DNA from: Magnetococcales bacterium
GTDB lineage: Bacteria > Pseudomonadota > Magnetococcia > Magnetococcales > JADFYX01
Reading direction: 5' to 3'
Length of the DNA stretch: 64,000 bases
Assembly (NCBI GenBank): GCA_002753565.1
Contig: PEAM01000017.1
Span: forward strand, 1-64,000
Shown here: one piece after another, positions 16,806-25,540 of the stretch
Layout: every line of letters starts with the position of its first letter
Position numbering within the stretch: position 1 is the stretch's first letter
Program-made: the position numbers and the translations under genes
Notes under the pieces: generated by a model
Seen by the model: the letters and a program-made list of their open reading frames with translations, nothing else
Told to the model about the DNA's origin: nothing
Database searches by the model: none

Positions 16806-19223
16806 ATGAAAAAATGGACCTTATCTATAGCCGGTATGAAGTGCGCCTCCTGCTCTTCCCGTGTAGAGAAGAGCTTGTCTGCCATGGAGGGGGTCAATCG
16901 GGCCTCCATCAATCTGGCCATGGGGATGGCAACCGTCGAAGGGGATATCCCCCTGGAGTCTATCGCCAGGCAGGTGACGGAGATTGGCTTCAAGGTTCCG
17001 GAGATGACGGAAACCTACCATTTGAAAGGGCTATCCTGTGCAGCCTGTGTGGCCCGTTGTGAAGGGGCCTTTTTGGCTATTGATGGCGTACGGGAGGCTC
17101 AGGTCAATCTGGCCACTCAAGAGGCAACCATCCGCTTTATTGCCGGCGCAGTCCCTTTCGAAACCTTAAGGGGTGCCGTTACCGAGAAAGGCTTTGATCT
17201 GATTCGCCTGGGAGCGGCAGAAGACCCAGGAGCCATCGCTGAACAGGAGCGGGTAGAGGAGTACCGTGATATTCGCAAAAGATTGACCATTGGTGGACTG
17301 CTGAGCTTGGGGATTGCTCTTCTTGGCCACTGGAGTGGCTTGGGTCTGGATGGATGGATAGCGTTGGAGAAGCCCGAGATTTTTTTCTGGCAGTGGCTGC
17401 TGGTTAGCCCCATTCAGTTTTGGGTTGGGTGGTATTTCCATAAAAGTGCCCTGGTTGCTGCCCGTTCCGGCTCAGCCAACATGCACACCCTGGTGACTGT
17501 CGGCACCTTTGCCGCCTATTGTTATTCGGTTATGGTTTTACTTGTGCCGGAGATGTTTGTGGTGGAGGGGATCTCGGCTGAGGCCTATTTTGACACCTCC
17601 GGCTCCATTATTGTCCTGATTCTTCTAGGACGTTTTCTAGAGGCCAGAGCCAAGGGTCATACCTCACAGGCCATTCGGAAATTGATTGAACTAACCCCCA
17701 AGATGGCCCGCCTCATCCGGGATGGGGAGGAGGTAGAGGTCCCTTTGGCAGAGGTGGCTCCGGGGGATCGACTGTTGGTAAAACCGGGAGAGAAGGTGCC
17801 GGTTGATGGGGTTATTCTACGTGGAACCACCACCTTGGATGAGTCGATGATTACCGGTGAATCGGTACCCATAGACCGCACTCCAGGAGAGGATGTGGTA
17901 GGTGGCACCCTGAATAAAACCGGCGCCTTTACCCTTCAGGTCACCAAGGTGGGGGGGGATACGGTCCTGGCTCGCATCGTCAGCATGGTACGCAACGCCC
18001 AGGGATCCAAACCTCCCATAGCCCGCCTTGCCGACCAAATTGCCGGTATTTTTGTGCCGGTGGTTCTGGTGCTGGCAAGCCTCACTTTTCTGGTCTGGTG
18101 GATCTGGGGACCGGAACCCACTCTGACCTACGCCCTGCTCAATGCTGTCTCGGTCTTGATTATCGCCTGCCCCTGTGCTTTAGGTCTGGCAACCCCGACC
18201 TCGATCATGGTGGGAACGGGAAAAGGGGCAGAAAATGGTATTTTAATTCGGGGCGGCGAGTCTCTGGAGATGGCCCATAAGTTGGATATGGTCGTCTTTG
18301 ATAAAACCGGCACCCTAACCCAAGGCCAGCCGGCCCTGACCGATTGGTTGGGTACGCGGGAGGATCTGGTCCTGGTGGCCTCTGCCGAGCGGGGGTCGGA
18401 ACATCCCATTGCCCAGGCGGTGGTGGCGGGGGTAAAAGAGGAGGGGATGGCGCTGAGGGAGGCGGAGAGCTTTGAGGCTGTGGTGGGCATGGGGGTAAAA
18501 GCTCAGGTGGATGGAAAACAGATTATGGTCGGTACCCGGCGCTTGATGGAGGAGAATGGGGTAGACTTTTCTGCCATGCTGCAACCCTTGGAACAGTATG
18601 AAGCAGAAGGAAAAACCGCCATGCTGGCTGCCTGTGACGGTAAGATAATCGGTGTAATCGCTGTGGCAGATACGGTTCGCCCGGAGAGCCGGGAGGCGGT
18701 GGCAACACTGCAAAAGATGGGTATTTCGGTTGCCATGCTAACCGGTGACAACCAAAAAACCGCCCAGGCCATTGCCGACCAACTGGGCATTGACCGGGTC
18801 ATCGCCCAGGTGCTACCCAACCAAAAAGAGCAGACAATCGAGATGTTCCGCCAAGAGGGCAAGGTGGTCGCCATGGTGGGAGATGGTATCAACGATGCCC
18901 CGGCTCTGGCCCGGGCAGATGTTGGCTTTGCCATGGGAGGGGGAACTGATGTCGCCATGGAGACCGCAAGCATTACCCTGATGTCGGGAGATCCTCGTGG
19001 CGTCGCCCGAGCCATTCGGCTCTCTCGGATGACCATGAGAAACATCCGGCAGAATCTCTTCTGGGCCTTTGCCTACAACGTGATTCTCATCCCCCTGGCG
19101 GCGGGGGTTTGGTTTCCGTGGTTTGGGATTTTACTCTCGCCCATTTTTGCCGCCGGCGCCATGGGGCTCTCCAGTGTTACAGTTGTCTCCAACGCCTTGC
19201 GCCTGCGCACGGTTTCTATTTGA
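16806..19223 (+). CDS. copA: Copper-exporting P1B-type ATPase (CopA-like)
   Basis: Inner-membrane ATP-driven exporter of Cu(I). The 805-residue protein has two N-terminal heavy-metal-binding domains (GMKCASC at 10-16 and GLSCAAC at 75-81). Eight transmembrane helices follow, with the ion-binding CPC in IIACPCALGLATP. The phosphorylation site is DKTGTLT, with SEHPIAQA, TGDN and GDGINDAPALARAD in the soluble domain, and a C-terminal membrane pair. The start at 16806 follows AGGGAT and the family N-terminus. CPC plus two HMA domains favours Cu(I), although Ag(I) is also typical. I saw no CueR-like operator upstream. Confidence 0.94.
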   Translation: MKKWTLSIAGMKCASCSSRVEKSLSAMEGVNRASINLAMGMATVEGDIPLESIARQVTEIGFKVPEMTETYHLKGLSCAACVARCEGAFLAIDGVREAQVNLATQEATIRFIAGAVPFETLRGAVTEKGFDLIRLGAAEDPGAIAEQERVEEYRDIRKRLTIGGLLSLGIALLGHWSGLGLDGWIALEKPEIFFWQWLLVSPIQFWVGWYFHKSALVAARSGSANMHTLVTVGTFAAYCYSVMVLLVPEMFVVEGISAEAYFDTSGSIIVLILLGRFLEARAKGHTSQAIRKLIELTPKMARLIRDGEEVEVPLAEVAPGDRLLVKPGEKVPVDGVILRGTTTLDESMITGESVPIDRTPGEDVVGGTLNKTGAFTLQVTKVGGDTVLARIVSMVRNAQGSKPPIARLADQIAGIFVPVVLVLASLTFLVWWIWGPEPTLTYALLNAVSVLIIACPCALGLATPTSIMVGTGKGAENGILIRGGESLEMAHKLDMVVFDKTGTLTQGQPALTDWLGTREDLVLVASAERGSEHPIAQAVVAGVKEEGMALREAESFEAVVGMGVKAQVDGKQIMVGTRRLMEENGVDFSAMLQPLEQYEAEGKTAMLAACDGKIIGVIAVADTVRPESREAVATLQKMGISVAMLTGDNQKTAQAIADQLGIDRVIAQVLPNQKEQTIEMFRQEGKVVAMVGDGINDAPALARADVGFAMGGGTDVAMETASITLMSGDPRGVARAIRLSRMTMRNIRQNLFWAFAYNVILIPLAAGVWFPWFGILLSPIFAAGAMGLSSVTVVSNALRLRTVSI

Positions 19224-19235
19224 TAAGCAAGGGGG

Positions 19236-19727
19236 TCAGAACGAGGGGCGTGGCAGGGCAAAGTGGATCAAAGCGGCCTCACCCCCTCCGGGCCTATCCA
19301 TGAACTCCATGGAAAAAGGTCTGAAACCCAAGCTGAAGTATAATTTCAAGCCGCGTATGTTTTCGTTAAAACAGCAGAGGTGCATGGTATCGACGTGGGG
19401 ATTATTAAAACCCAGATCAATCAGGGTCTGGACCAGATAGCGGCCAATTCCCTCGCCCCGTTTGCTGGGGTCAACCAGTAGATTACCCAGATAACAGAGG
19501 CCGTTTTCCGGGTGGTTGTACAGGTTGCCAAAACCGACAACACGACCATTAAAGAGGACGGTTGTTGAGCCAAACCGGCTCTTGACATTAACCTGAAGCT
19601 GTTGCGGAGTAAGGGGAAAAACCGCATTGGGAAAAAAGAAAAACAGGCTCTGCTGGCTATCGGCAAACTGACAGATGAGCGGAATATCGGCATCCAGGGT
19701 AGGGCGATGGGAGAGGGGGTGTGTCAT
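19236..19727 (-). CDS. GNAT-family N-acetyltransferase
   Basis: 163 residues with the GCN5-related acetyltransferase fold. The acetyl-CoA motif A is LLVDPSKRGEGIGRYLVQTLIDLG (V-x-x-x-x-R-G-x-G-x-G), and motif B is NENIRGLKLYFSLGF. Start ATG 19727 has GGAG 7 nt upstream; the longer frame to 19775 is unlikely. It ends 12 nt from the copA stop in the opposite direction. The substrate cannot be inferred. Confidence 0.85.
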   Translation of the reverse strand: MTHPLSHRPTLDADIPLICQFADSQQSLFFFFPNAVFPLTPQQLQVNVKSRFGSTTVLFNGRVVGFGNLYNHPENGLCYLGNLLVDPSKRGEGIGRYLVQTLIDLGFNNPHVDTMHLCCFNENIRGLKLYFSLGFRPFSMEFMDRPGGGEAALIHFALPRPSF

Positions 19728-19825
19728 GGGGCAGCTCCAAAGAGGATGGAAAAAAGGGGGGGTTATCCGCCGCAAAGTATGCCGCTATTCGGGAGAAGGG
19801 ACCAGTTTTTTTTGGCTTTCTTCGA

Positions 19826-19853
19826 TTGCGACACGATTGAACTGTGATATGAT
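19826..19853 (+). promoter_or_regulatory. Putative sigma-70 promoter for the 19889 gene
   Basis: TTGCGA (19826-19831) and TATGAT (19848-19853) are separated by 16 nt, with TGA just before the -10 (extended -10). Transcription would start near 19860, about 30 nt before the ATG. Confidence 0.5.
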
Positions 19854-19888
19854 GACCCCTTATCCAACCTCCAAATAGAGCAACGACA

Positions 19889-20278
19889 ATGGATCGATCT
19901 GAATCAGAAACGGTGGATACCACCCGGTTTGACACCCTGCCCACCCTCTCGGTAACCGAAGCGGCCTGGATGGCTGGTGTTACTCTGGAGGCTTATGAAC
20001 GTTTTATGACCGTAGCCGGCATGACCGATCTGCGGAGTATCAAGGCCGACAAACTGATCCGTACCGCCTTTACCCTTTTGGGTCAAAAAGAGTCTCAACT
20101 GACCATGTTGCGCCTACAGCTAGCCGCCACCCTGCAACGAGAGAAAGAGCTGTCGGAAGCCTTAGGCTCCAAACTCAGTCAAAACACCCCTCTGGCTATG
20201 GACTTTATCAAGGAGTCACCCCCCCCTTCCGCCCAAGATGGCCCTAAAAAGAAAAAGAAAAAGAAAAAGGGGAAATAG
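19889..20278 (+). CDS. Unknown 129-residue protein with poly-Lys tail
   Basis: Not recognised. A helical region resembles a short helix-turn-helix start (LSVTEAAWMAGVTLEAYERFM), followed by a heptad-like helix (QKESQLTMLRLQLAATLQREKELSEALG), a Pro-rich linker, and a C-terminal run of eight lysines encoded by repeated AAAAAG. It may bind nucleic acid or membranes, but this is inference from charge alone. It has its own promoter and is followed by a T-rich stretch. Confidence 0.6.
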   Translation: MDRSESETVDTTRFDTLPTLSVTEAAWMAGVTLEAYERFMTVAGMTDLRSIKADKLIRTAFTLLGQKESQLTMLRLQLAATLQREKELSEALGSKLSQNTPLAMDFIKESPPPSAQDGPKKKKKKKKGK

Positions 20279-20332
20279 TTTTTTTCTCTTATTTTCAAAT
20301 TGTTACACAAATCATTTTGCCGTAGAGAAATA

Positions 20333-20357
20333 ATACTTGACAAAATTCATCGGATAT
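20333..20357 (+). promoter_or_regulatory. Candidate IscR type 1 site overlapping the cysE-isc promoter
   Basis: A 25-base segment beginning ATACTTGAC and ending CATCGGATAT fits the degenerate E. coli type 1 IscR consensus at 21 of 25 positions by my count; misses are positions 10, 16, 17 and 22. It embeds a perfect -35 hexamer TTGACA at 20337-20342. The -10 is weak (around 20360-20365). Occupancy by [2Fe-2S]-IscR would block RNA polymerase, giving feedback repression of the whole operon. Confidence 0.6.
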
Positions 20358-20483
20358 TAGAGCATACCCTTACTGTTAAGGGAGGAGAGGGTGATTGAGG
20401 CAGTGATCATCTCGCCTTTCTTTGCCGTCTTCAGGGCTTGGGCTCTCTTACTGTTTCTTTAGAAGGAACGTTTGGAACGTATC

Positions 20484-21173
20484 ATGTTCAACCGTATTAA
20501 AGCCGATATCCGCGTCATCTTCGAACGAGACCCCGCTGCCCGCAATTTCCTAGAGGTTCTGTTTTGTTATCCTGGTGTCCACGCCCTGCTGGGCTATCGA
20601 CTCTCCCATTGGCTCTGGAACCACAACTTCCGCTTCATCGCCCGTGTCAACTCTCACCTTTCCCGTTTTTTAACCGGTATAGAGATTCATCCCGGTGCCC
20701 GGATAGGCCACGGTTTTTTTATTGACCACGGTATGGGCGTTGTGATTGGAGAGACCACGGAGATAGGCAATAATGTCACCCTCTATCACGGTGTCACCCT
20801 GGGAGGCACCACCTGGAACAAAGGCAAACGCCATCCCACTTTGGGCGATAATGTGGTCATTGGTGCAGGCGCCAAGGTTTTGGGGCCTATTAAACTGGGA
20901 ACCAACGTGCGGATCGGCTCCAATGCCGTTGTGGTGGCCGATGCTCCCGACAACAGTACCGTCGTTGGTATTCCCGGTCGGGTGGTTTATGGCAACAGTA
21001 AAGATCGAGATCATGGAACCGGCAAGTTCTCCTCTTATGGCGAGACCAACGGCATGCCCGACCCGGTTGCCAAGGCGGTGGGCTGTCTATTGGACCAGGT
21101 CCATCAGATGGATGATCGAATCAAAGAGTTGGAGGCAGAAAAAAGCCGGAAAAAACGAGGAAAGAAGTCATGA
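20484..21173 (+). CDS. cysE: Serine O-acetyltransferase
   Basis: Makes O-acetylserine from serine and acetyl-CoA, the committed step of cysteine synthesis. From ATG 20484 it has 229 residues: an N-terminal helical part ([21 protein letters not shown]) then the left-handed beta-helix of hexapeptide repeats ([23 protein letters not shown] to VVGIPGRVV), with the catalytic DHG. It is the short EpsC/CysE type. A TTG at 20472 would add four residues. It is the first gene of the Fe-S operon and its stop overlaps the iscR start by 4 nt. Co-transcription couples cysteine supply to desulfuration. Confidence 0.95.
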   Translation: MFNRIKADIRVIFERDPAARNFLEVLFCYPGVHALLGYRLSHWLWNHNFRFIARVNSHLSRFLTGIEIHPGARIGHGFFIDHGMGVVIGETTEIGNNVTLYHGVTLGGTTWNKGKRHPTLGDNVVIGAGAKVLGPIKLGTNVRIGSNAVVVADAPDNSTVVGIPGRVVYGNSKDRDHGTGKFSSYGETNGMPDPVAKAVGCLLDQVHQMDDRIKELEAEKSRKKRGKKS

Positions 21174-21646
21174 AACTGACGACTCGAGGCCGCTATGCGG
21201 TGACCGCCATGTTGGATCTCTCCTGTTATGACACCGGCAAGCCGATTGCTCTTGCCGACATTTCATCCCGACAAGCCATCTCTCTCTCCTACCTGGAGCA
21301 ACTGTTTGCCAAACTGCGGCGCAGCGGTCTGGTGCGTAGTGTTCGAGGACCGGGTGGGGGCTATATGCTGAATGAACGCCCCAAAGAGATCAGCATTGCC
21401 GATATCATCCGTGCGGTGGATGAGCCTATTAAAGCCACCTCCTGTGATGACGAGGAGGGTAGCGGTTGCAAACAGTCCACCCGCTGCATCACCCACCATC
21501 TCTGGGCTGATATGGGAGACCATATATTCAACTATCTGGAGTCGGTCAACCTGGGTCGACTGGTAGAAGAGAGCCGGGCCAATGGCACGGTGCCCGAGTC
21601 CTCCCCCTCGGCAGATAAAAAACACCGAAAGAAGGTGCGTCCATGA
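21170..21646 (+). CDS. iscR: Fe-S cluster regulator IscR
   Basis: Rrf2-family repressor that senses cluster status. The winged helix-turn-helix begins [17 protein letters not shown] and contains [26 protein letters not shown]. The [2Fe-2S] ligands Cys92, Cys100, Cys106 and His109 are in place, with two extra residues between the first pair compared with E. coli. 158 residues is normal. It overlaps cysE by 4 nt and the next gene by 4 nt, so the three are translationally coupled. It probably represses its own operon through the site at 20333-20357. Confidence 0.96.
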   Translation: MKLTTRGRYAVTAMLDLSCYDTGKPIALADISSRQAISLSYLEQLFAKLRRSGLVRSVRGPGGGYMLNERPKEISIADIIRAVDEPIKATSCDDEEGSGCKQSTRCITHHLWADMGDHIFNYLESVNLGRLVEESRANGTVPESSPSADKKHRKKVRP

Positions 21647-22800
21647 TCTATCTCGACCATAACGCCACCTCACCGGTCCGTGGAGAGGTGGTGCCGCTTA
21701 TCACCCCCTATTTTACCGAATTTATCGGTAACCCCTCGTCGGTTCATGGCTCGGGAAGGGCGGCCCGCAAAGGGCTGGATGAGGCTCGCCGCAAGCTGGC
21801 CCAACTGGTTGATGTCCATGAGAGCCAGATTATTTTTACCAGTGGCGGTACCGAGGCCAATAATCTGGCCCTGATGGGGGTGGCCTTGCAGGCCAACTTT
21901 AATGGGCACCTGATCACCAGCGCCATTGAACACCCTTCCATATTGGCCATGTGTGACCTGCTGGAGCAGAGAGGGGTAGCGGTTACTCGAATCGGGGTTG
22001 ATAGCCAAGGGGTTGTGGATCTGAACGCTCTGGAAGAGGCCATGACCCCCGAAACCTTTCTTGTCTCTGTGATGCATGCCAACAACGAAACCGGTGTGAT
22101 CCAGCCCATCCAGCAGATTGCGCAACGCTGTCGCCAAGCCCAGGTTATCTTCCACTCCGATACGGTACAAAGTGTTGGCAAACTGCCGGTCACTCTGGAA
22201 GGGGTAGGCGCAGACATGATCTCCCTTTCGGCCCATAAATTCGGTGGCCCCAAAGGGGTGGGGGCGTTGGTAATCAACAACCGACTCGCCCTCTCTTCCA
22301 TGCTATTGGGCGGAGGTCAGGAGAGAAATCGCCGGGCTGGCACCGAAAATCTACCCGGTATTGTCGGCTTTGGGGCAGCATGCCAGTTGGTCGGTTCCAA
22401 CCAACGTAAAGAATATGAACGCTTGTTAGGGTTGCGGAACCAACTCGAAGCTGATCTGTCCAATCTATTACCGGAACTGATTGTTTTTGGAAATGAAACC
22501 GAACGTCTGCCCAACACCACCTTGGTGGGGGTGGCCGGTTTGGATGGAGAGACTTTGGTGATGAACATGGATTTGGCCGGCTTTGCCATCAGTGCAGGCT
22601 CAGCCTGTGGTTCTGGACGTACTCAGGCCTCTCCTGTGCTTGCCGCCATGGGTTATGATGGAGCGGTTGGTCAGAGCGCCGTTCGCATCAGCCTGGGATG
22701 GAGCAGCCAGAGAGAAGATATCAACCGCTTTGCCCCTGTTTTTGCTCGTACTGTCAAAAGATTACAACAGATGTCTGCCCCTCTGACCATGGCTGTTTGA
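21643..22800 (+). CDS. Cysteine desulfurase, NifS-like (first of two)
   Basis: PLP enzyme that moves sulfur from cysteine onto its active-site cysteine. 385 residues. N-terminal YLDHNATSP, the PLP lysine Lys199 in SLSAHKFGGPKG, and the catalytic Cys322 in SAGSACGSGRTQASPVL. The loop after the Cys (SGRTQAS) is more NifS/aminotransferase-V like than the TSASLEP of true IscS. It overlaps iscR and sits 41 nt before a second desulfurase. This resembles the two-gene arrangement (nifS-like then iscS) of some alphaproteobacteria. Its acceptor protein cannot be read from sequence. Confidence 0.93.
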   Translation: MIYLDHNATSPVRGEVVPLITPYFTEFIGNPSSVHGSGRAARKGLDEARRKLAQLVDVHESQIIFTSGGTEANNLALMGVALQANFNGHLITSAIEHPSILAMCDLLEQRGVAVTRIGVDSQGVVDLNALEEAMTPETFLVSVMHANNETGVIQPIQQIAQRCRQAQVIFHSDTVQSVGKLPVTLEGVGADMISLSAHKFGGPKGVGALVINNRLALSSMLLGGGQERNRRAGTENLPGIVGFGAACQLVGSNQRKEYERLLGLRNQLEADLSNLLPELIVFGNETERLPNTTLVGVAGLDGETLVMNMDLAGFAISAGSACGSGRTQASPVLAAMGYDGAVGQSAVRISLGWSSQREDINRFAPVFARTVKRLQQMSAPLTMAV

Positions 22801-22841
22801 GGACGACACGCTCTAAAGGAATAGGATAGGACCATACTCTT

Positions 22842-24053
22842 ATGAAACGACCAATCTATATGGATAATCAAGCCACGACACCTGTTGATCCCCGTGTCCT
22901 GGAGGAGATGATTCCCTGGTTTACAGAAAAATTTGGCAATCCTGCCTCCAGCTCCCACGCCTTTGGCTGGGAAGCCGATGCGGCTGTTAAAAAAGCCCGC
23001 AAACAGGTGGCCGATCTGATTGGTGCCGATGCCAAGGAGATTGTCTTTACCTCCGGCGCAACCGAATCCAACAACATCGCCATCCAGGGTATTGCCCAGT
23101 TTCACAAAGACCGAGGCAACCACATTGTCACCTTGGTTTCAGAACACAAGGCGGTGTTGGACACCTGCCGTCATCTGGAATCCGAAGGGTTTGAGGTGAC
23201 CTACCTGCCGGTTCAACCCAACGGTCTGGTTGACTTGGAGGTGTTGACCGCAGCCCTGACCGATCAAACCATTTTGGTGACGGTTATGGCAGCCAACAAC
23301 GAAATCGGCGTGTTGCAACCGATTGCCGAAATCGGCGCCATCTGTAAAGAGCGCAGCATCTATTTCCACACCGATGCAGCTCAGGCTGTTGGCAAAATCC
23401 CCATGGATGTCAATGCCATGAATATCGACCTGCTCTCGCTTTCGGGCCATAAATTCTATGGTCCCAAAGGGGTGGGAGCGCTCTATGTTCGTCGTCGCCC
23501 TCGGGTACGGCTCAAGGCGGTTATGCATGGCGGTGGTCATGAGCGAGGCATGCGTTCGGGCACCCTGGCGACCCCTTTGTTGGTCGGGCTCGGTTTTGCG
23601 GCCCAACTGGCCATGGAGGAGATGGAAGAAGAGAATAAACGGGTGTATGCCCTACGAGAAAACATGCGCCAGGGAATCATGAAACAGCTGACCCATGTCG
23701 AACTCAATGGTGATCTTGAAAAACGTCTGGCTGGCAATTTAAATATCTCCTTCAACTATGTGGAGGGGGAGTCCCTGATGATGGCCATCAAGGATGTGGC
23801 GGTCTCATCCGGTTCGGCCTGTACCTCCGCCTCGTTGGAACCCTCTTATGTGTTGCGGGCCTTGGGGGTCAATGAGGAGATGGCCCACACCTCCATCCGT
23901 TTTGGGCTGGGCCGTTTTTCAACCCAGGAAGAGGTGGATTTTGTTGTAAAAACCGTAGTAAAAGCCGTTAATAATCTAAGAGAAATGTCCCCGTTGTGGG
24001 AGATGGCCCAAGAGGGTGTCAATATGGATGACATCGAATGGGCTGCTCACTAA
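22842..24053 (+). CDS. iscS: Cysteine desulfurase IscS
   Basis: Main sulfur donor for the IscU scaffold and for tRNA thiolation. 403 residues with the canonical IscS N-terminus ([20 protein letters not shown]), PLP lysine Lys204 in [12 protein letters not shown], and the catalytic loop [21 protein letters not shown] with Cys327. The C-terminus ([21 protein letters not shown]) matches the IscU-binding tail of IscS. It is followed by iscU after 27 nt. MnmA, further along the window, is a known sulfur acceptor of IscS. Confidence 0.97.
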   Translation: MKRPIYMDNQATTPVDPRVLEEMIPWFTEKFGNPASSSHAFGWEADAAVKKARKQVADLIGADAKEIVFTSGATESNNIAIQGIAQFHKDRGNHIVTLVSEHKAVLDTCRHLESEGFEVTYLPVQPNGLVDLEVLTAALTDQTILVTVMAANNEIGVLQPIAEIGAICKERSIYFHTDAAQAVGKIPMDVNAMNIDLLSLSGHKFYGPKGVGALYVRRRPRVRLKAVMHGGGHERGMRSGTLATPLLVGLGFAAQLAMEEMEEENKRVYALRENMRQGIMKQLTHVELNGDLEKRLAGNLNISFNYVEGESLMMAIKDVAVSSGSACTSASLEPSYVLRALGVNEEMAHTSIRFGLGRFSTQEEVDFVVKTVVKAVNNLREMSPLWEMAQEGVNMDDIEWAAH

Positions 24054-24080
24054 ATTGGTGATATAAAAGGAACCGTAATC

Positions 24081-24458
24081 ATGGCATATAATGACAAAGT
24101 ATTAGACCACTATGAAAACCCCCGTAATGTCGGCAGTATGGACAAAGCCGACTCTCACGTTGGAACCGGCATGGTAGGGGCCCCCGCTTGTGGTGATGTG
24201 ATGAAGCTGCAAATCCGGGTTGAAGACGACGGCACCATCAGCGATGCCAAGTTTAAAACCTTTGGTTGCGGTTCGGCCATTGCCTCCTCCTCTCTGGTGA
24301 CAGAGTGGATCAAGGGTAAAAGCCTGGATGAAGCGCTATCCATTAAAAACAGCGACATTGCCGAAGAGTTGGCCCTGCCACCAGTAAAAATTCACTGTTC
24401 GGTTTTGGCAGAGGATGCCATCAAACAGGCCATATCAGACTATCAGAAAAAGCAGTAG
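24081..24458 (+). CDS. iscU: Fe-S cluster scaffold IscU
   Basis: Scaffold on which [2Fe-2S] clusters are built before transfer. 125 residues. Three ligand cysteines Cys37 (GAPACGDVMK), Cys63 (TFGCGSA) and Cys106 (IHCSVLAEDA), with Asp39. LPPVK at 99-103 is the recognition motif for the HscA chaperone, which is encoded downstream. The standard length and neighbours make this secure. Confidence 0.98.
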   Translation: MAYNDKVLDHYENPRNVGSMDKADSHVGTGMVGAPACGDVMKLQIRVEDDGTISDAKFKTFGCGSAIASSSLVTEWIKGKSLDEALSIKNSDIAEELALPPVKIHCSVLAEDAIKQAISDYQKKQ

Positions 24459-24469
24459 GAGGTTTAACC

Positions 24470-24811
24470 ATGGACGAGGGATTTAAAGGCATTACCCTGA
24501 CAGAACTGGCCGCTGAGAAGGTTCATGGCATGTTGGCAAAAAGGGGTACGCCCAATGCAGCTGTTCGGCTTGGCGTGACCAGCTCCGGCTGTTCGGGACT
24601 CTCCTATAAACTGGAGTATGCCGATCAACTGGAGGAGAGCGACAAGGTTTTTGAACAGCATGGGGTCCGTCTGGTGATTGATGAAAAATCGCTTTTAACC
24701 ATGGACGGTACCCAAATGGATTTTGAGACCAAACAGTTTAAATCCGGGTTTAAATTTACCAACCCCAAGATGAAAGAAGAGTGCGGTTGTGGGGAATCTT
24801 TTAAGGTGTAA
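24470..24811 (+). CDS. iscA: A-type Fe-S carrier IscA
   Basis: Carrier of iron or assembled clusters to apoproteins. 113 residues with the three conserved cysteines: Cys41 in SSGCSGLSY and Cys105/Cys107 in ECGCGESF. The N-terminus is a few residues longer than E. coli IscA. It starts 11 nt after iscU, and its TAA overlaps the ATG of hscB by one base, implying coupled translation. Confidence 0.96.
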   Translation: MDEGFKGITLTELAAEKVHGMLAKRGTPNAAVRLGVTSSGCSGLSYKLEYADQLEESDKVFEQHGVRLVIDEKSLLTMDGTQMDFETKQFKSGFKFTNPKMKEECGCGESFKV

Positions 24812-25458
24812 TGACCATGAATCCTGCTCCTCAACCCTGCTGGTCTTGTCGTGGGCCCATCCCCAAGCCGGTGCCTTTCTGCCCAACCTGTCAGACGATT
24901 CAACCACTTGATCCCAATCTGGATTTTTTTGGCCTTTTCATGATTAAGCCAGGCTACCAGATAGATCGGGGTCAGGTGGAGAGTCTCTATCGGCAGCTTC
25001 AACAGCAGTTTCACCCCGACCGGTTTGCCACCAAAAGCCCCAAGGAGCGCCGCTACTCTCTGGAGCATGTTACCCGTCTCAACGAGGCCTACCGCACCCT
25101 TAAAGACCCCCTCACCCTGGCCCTCTATATTCTCCAACAAGGTGGCGTTACCATGGATGAAGGCCACCCCACCACCCCCACAGACCCCGCCTTTTTGATG
25201 GAAGCAATGGAGCTGAGAGAGGGGTTGGAAGAGCTGGACCTCAACACGGACGGGGCCTCAGATGCCCTGGATGCCATGCGTAAAGAGGTACAAGGACGGT
25301 GTAAGAGAGAGATTGATGGCTTATCCGCCCTGTTCGATGACTATTTTTCCAACAACAATCAGGCCGCTCTGGAATCCGCTGCGGCTGGGGTTAACCGTCT
25401 TCGATACCATAATCGCTTTCTAGAAGAGCTGGATCAGCGAGAGGAGTCTCTGTTTTAG
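24811..25458 (+). CDS. hscB: Co-chaperone HscB with N-terminal zinc-binding domain
   Basis: J-domain protein that delivers IscU to HscA. Residues 1-34 form a compact Cys4 motif (Cys10, Cys13, Cys24, Cys27 in PCWSCRG and PFCPTC), as in human HSCB and unlike E. coli HscB. The J-domain follows with HPD at 68-70, then the three-helix C-terminal domain that binds IscU. 215 residues. A second ATG two codons downstream is also possible. It is embedded between iscA and hscA. Confidence 0.94.
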   Translation: MTMNPAPQPCWSCRGPIPKPVPFCPTCQTIQPLDPNLDFFGLFMIKPGYQIDRGQVESLYRQLQQQFHPDRFATKSPKERRYSLEHVTRLNEAYRTLKDPLTLALYILQQGGVTMDEGHPTTPTDPAFLMEAMELREGLEELDLNTDGASDALDAMRKEVQGRCKREIDGLSALFDDYFSNNNQAALESAAAGVNRLRYHNRFLEELDQREESLF

Positions 25459-25540
25459 GTTGTCTACCTTGTTCACACGAAGCAAATGACCAGTTTTCGG
25501 TTGTATCGTCCCTCGGTTCAACCAAGAGGAAGGGCAGAAA

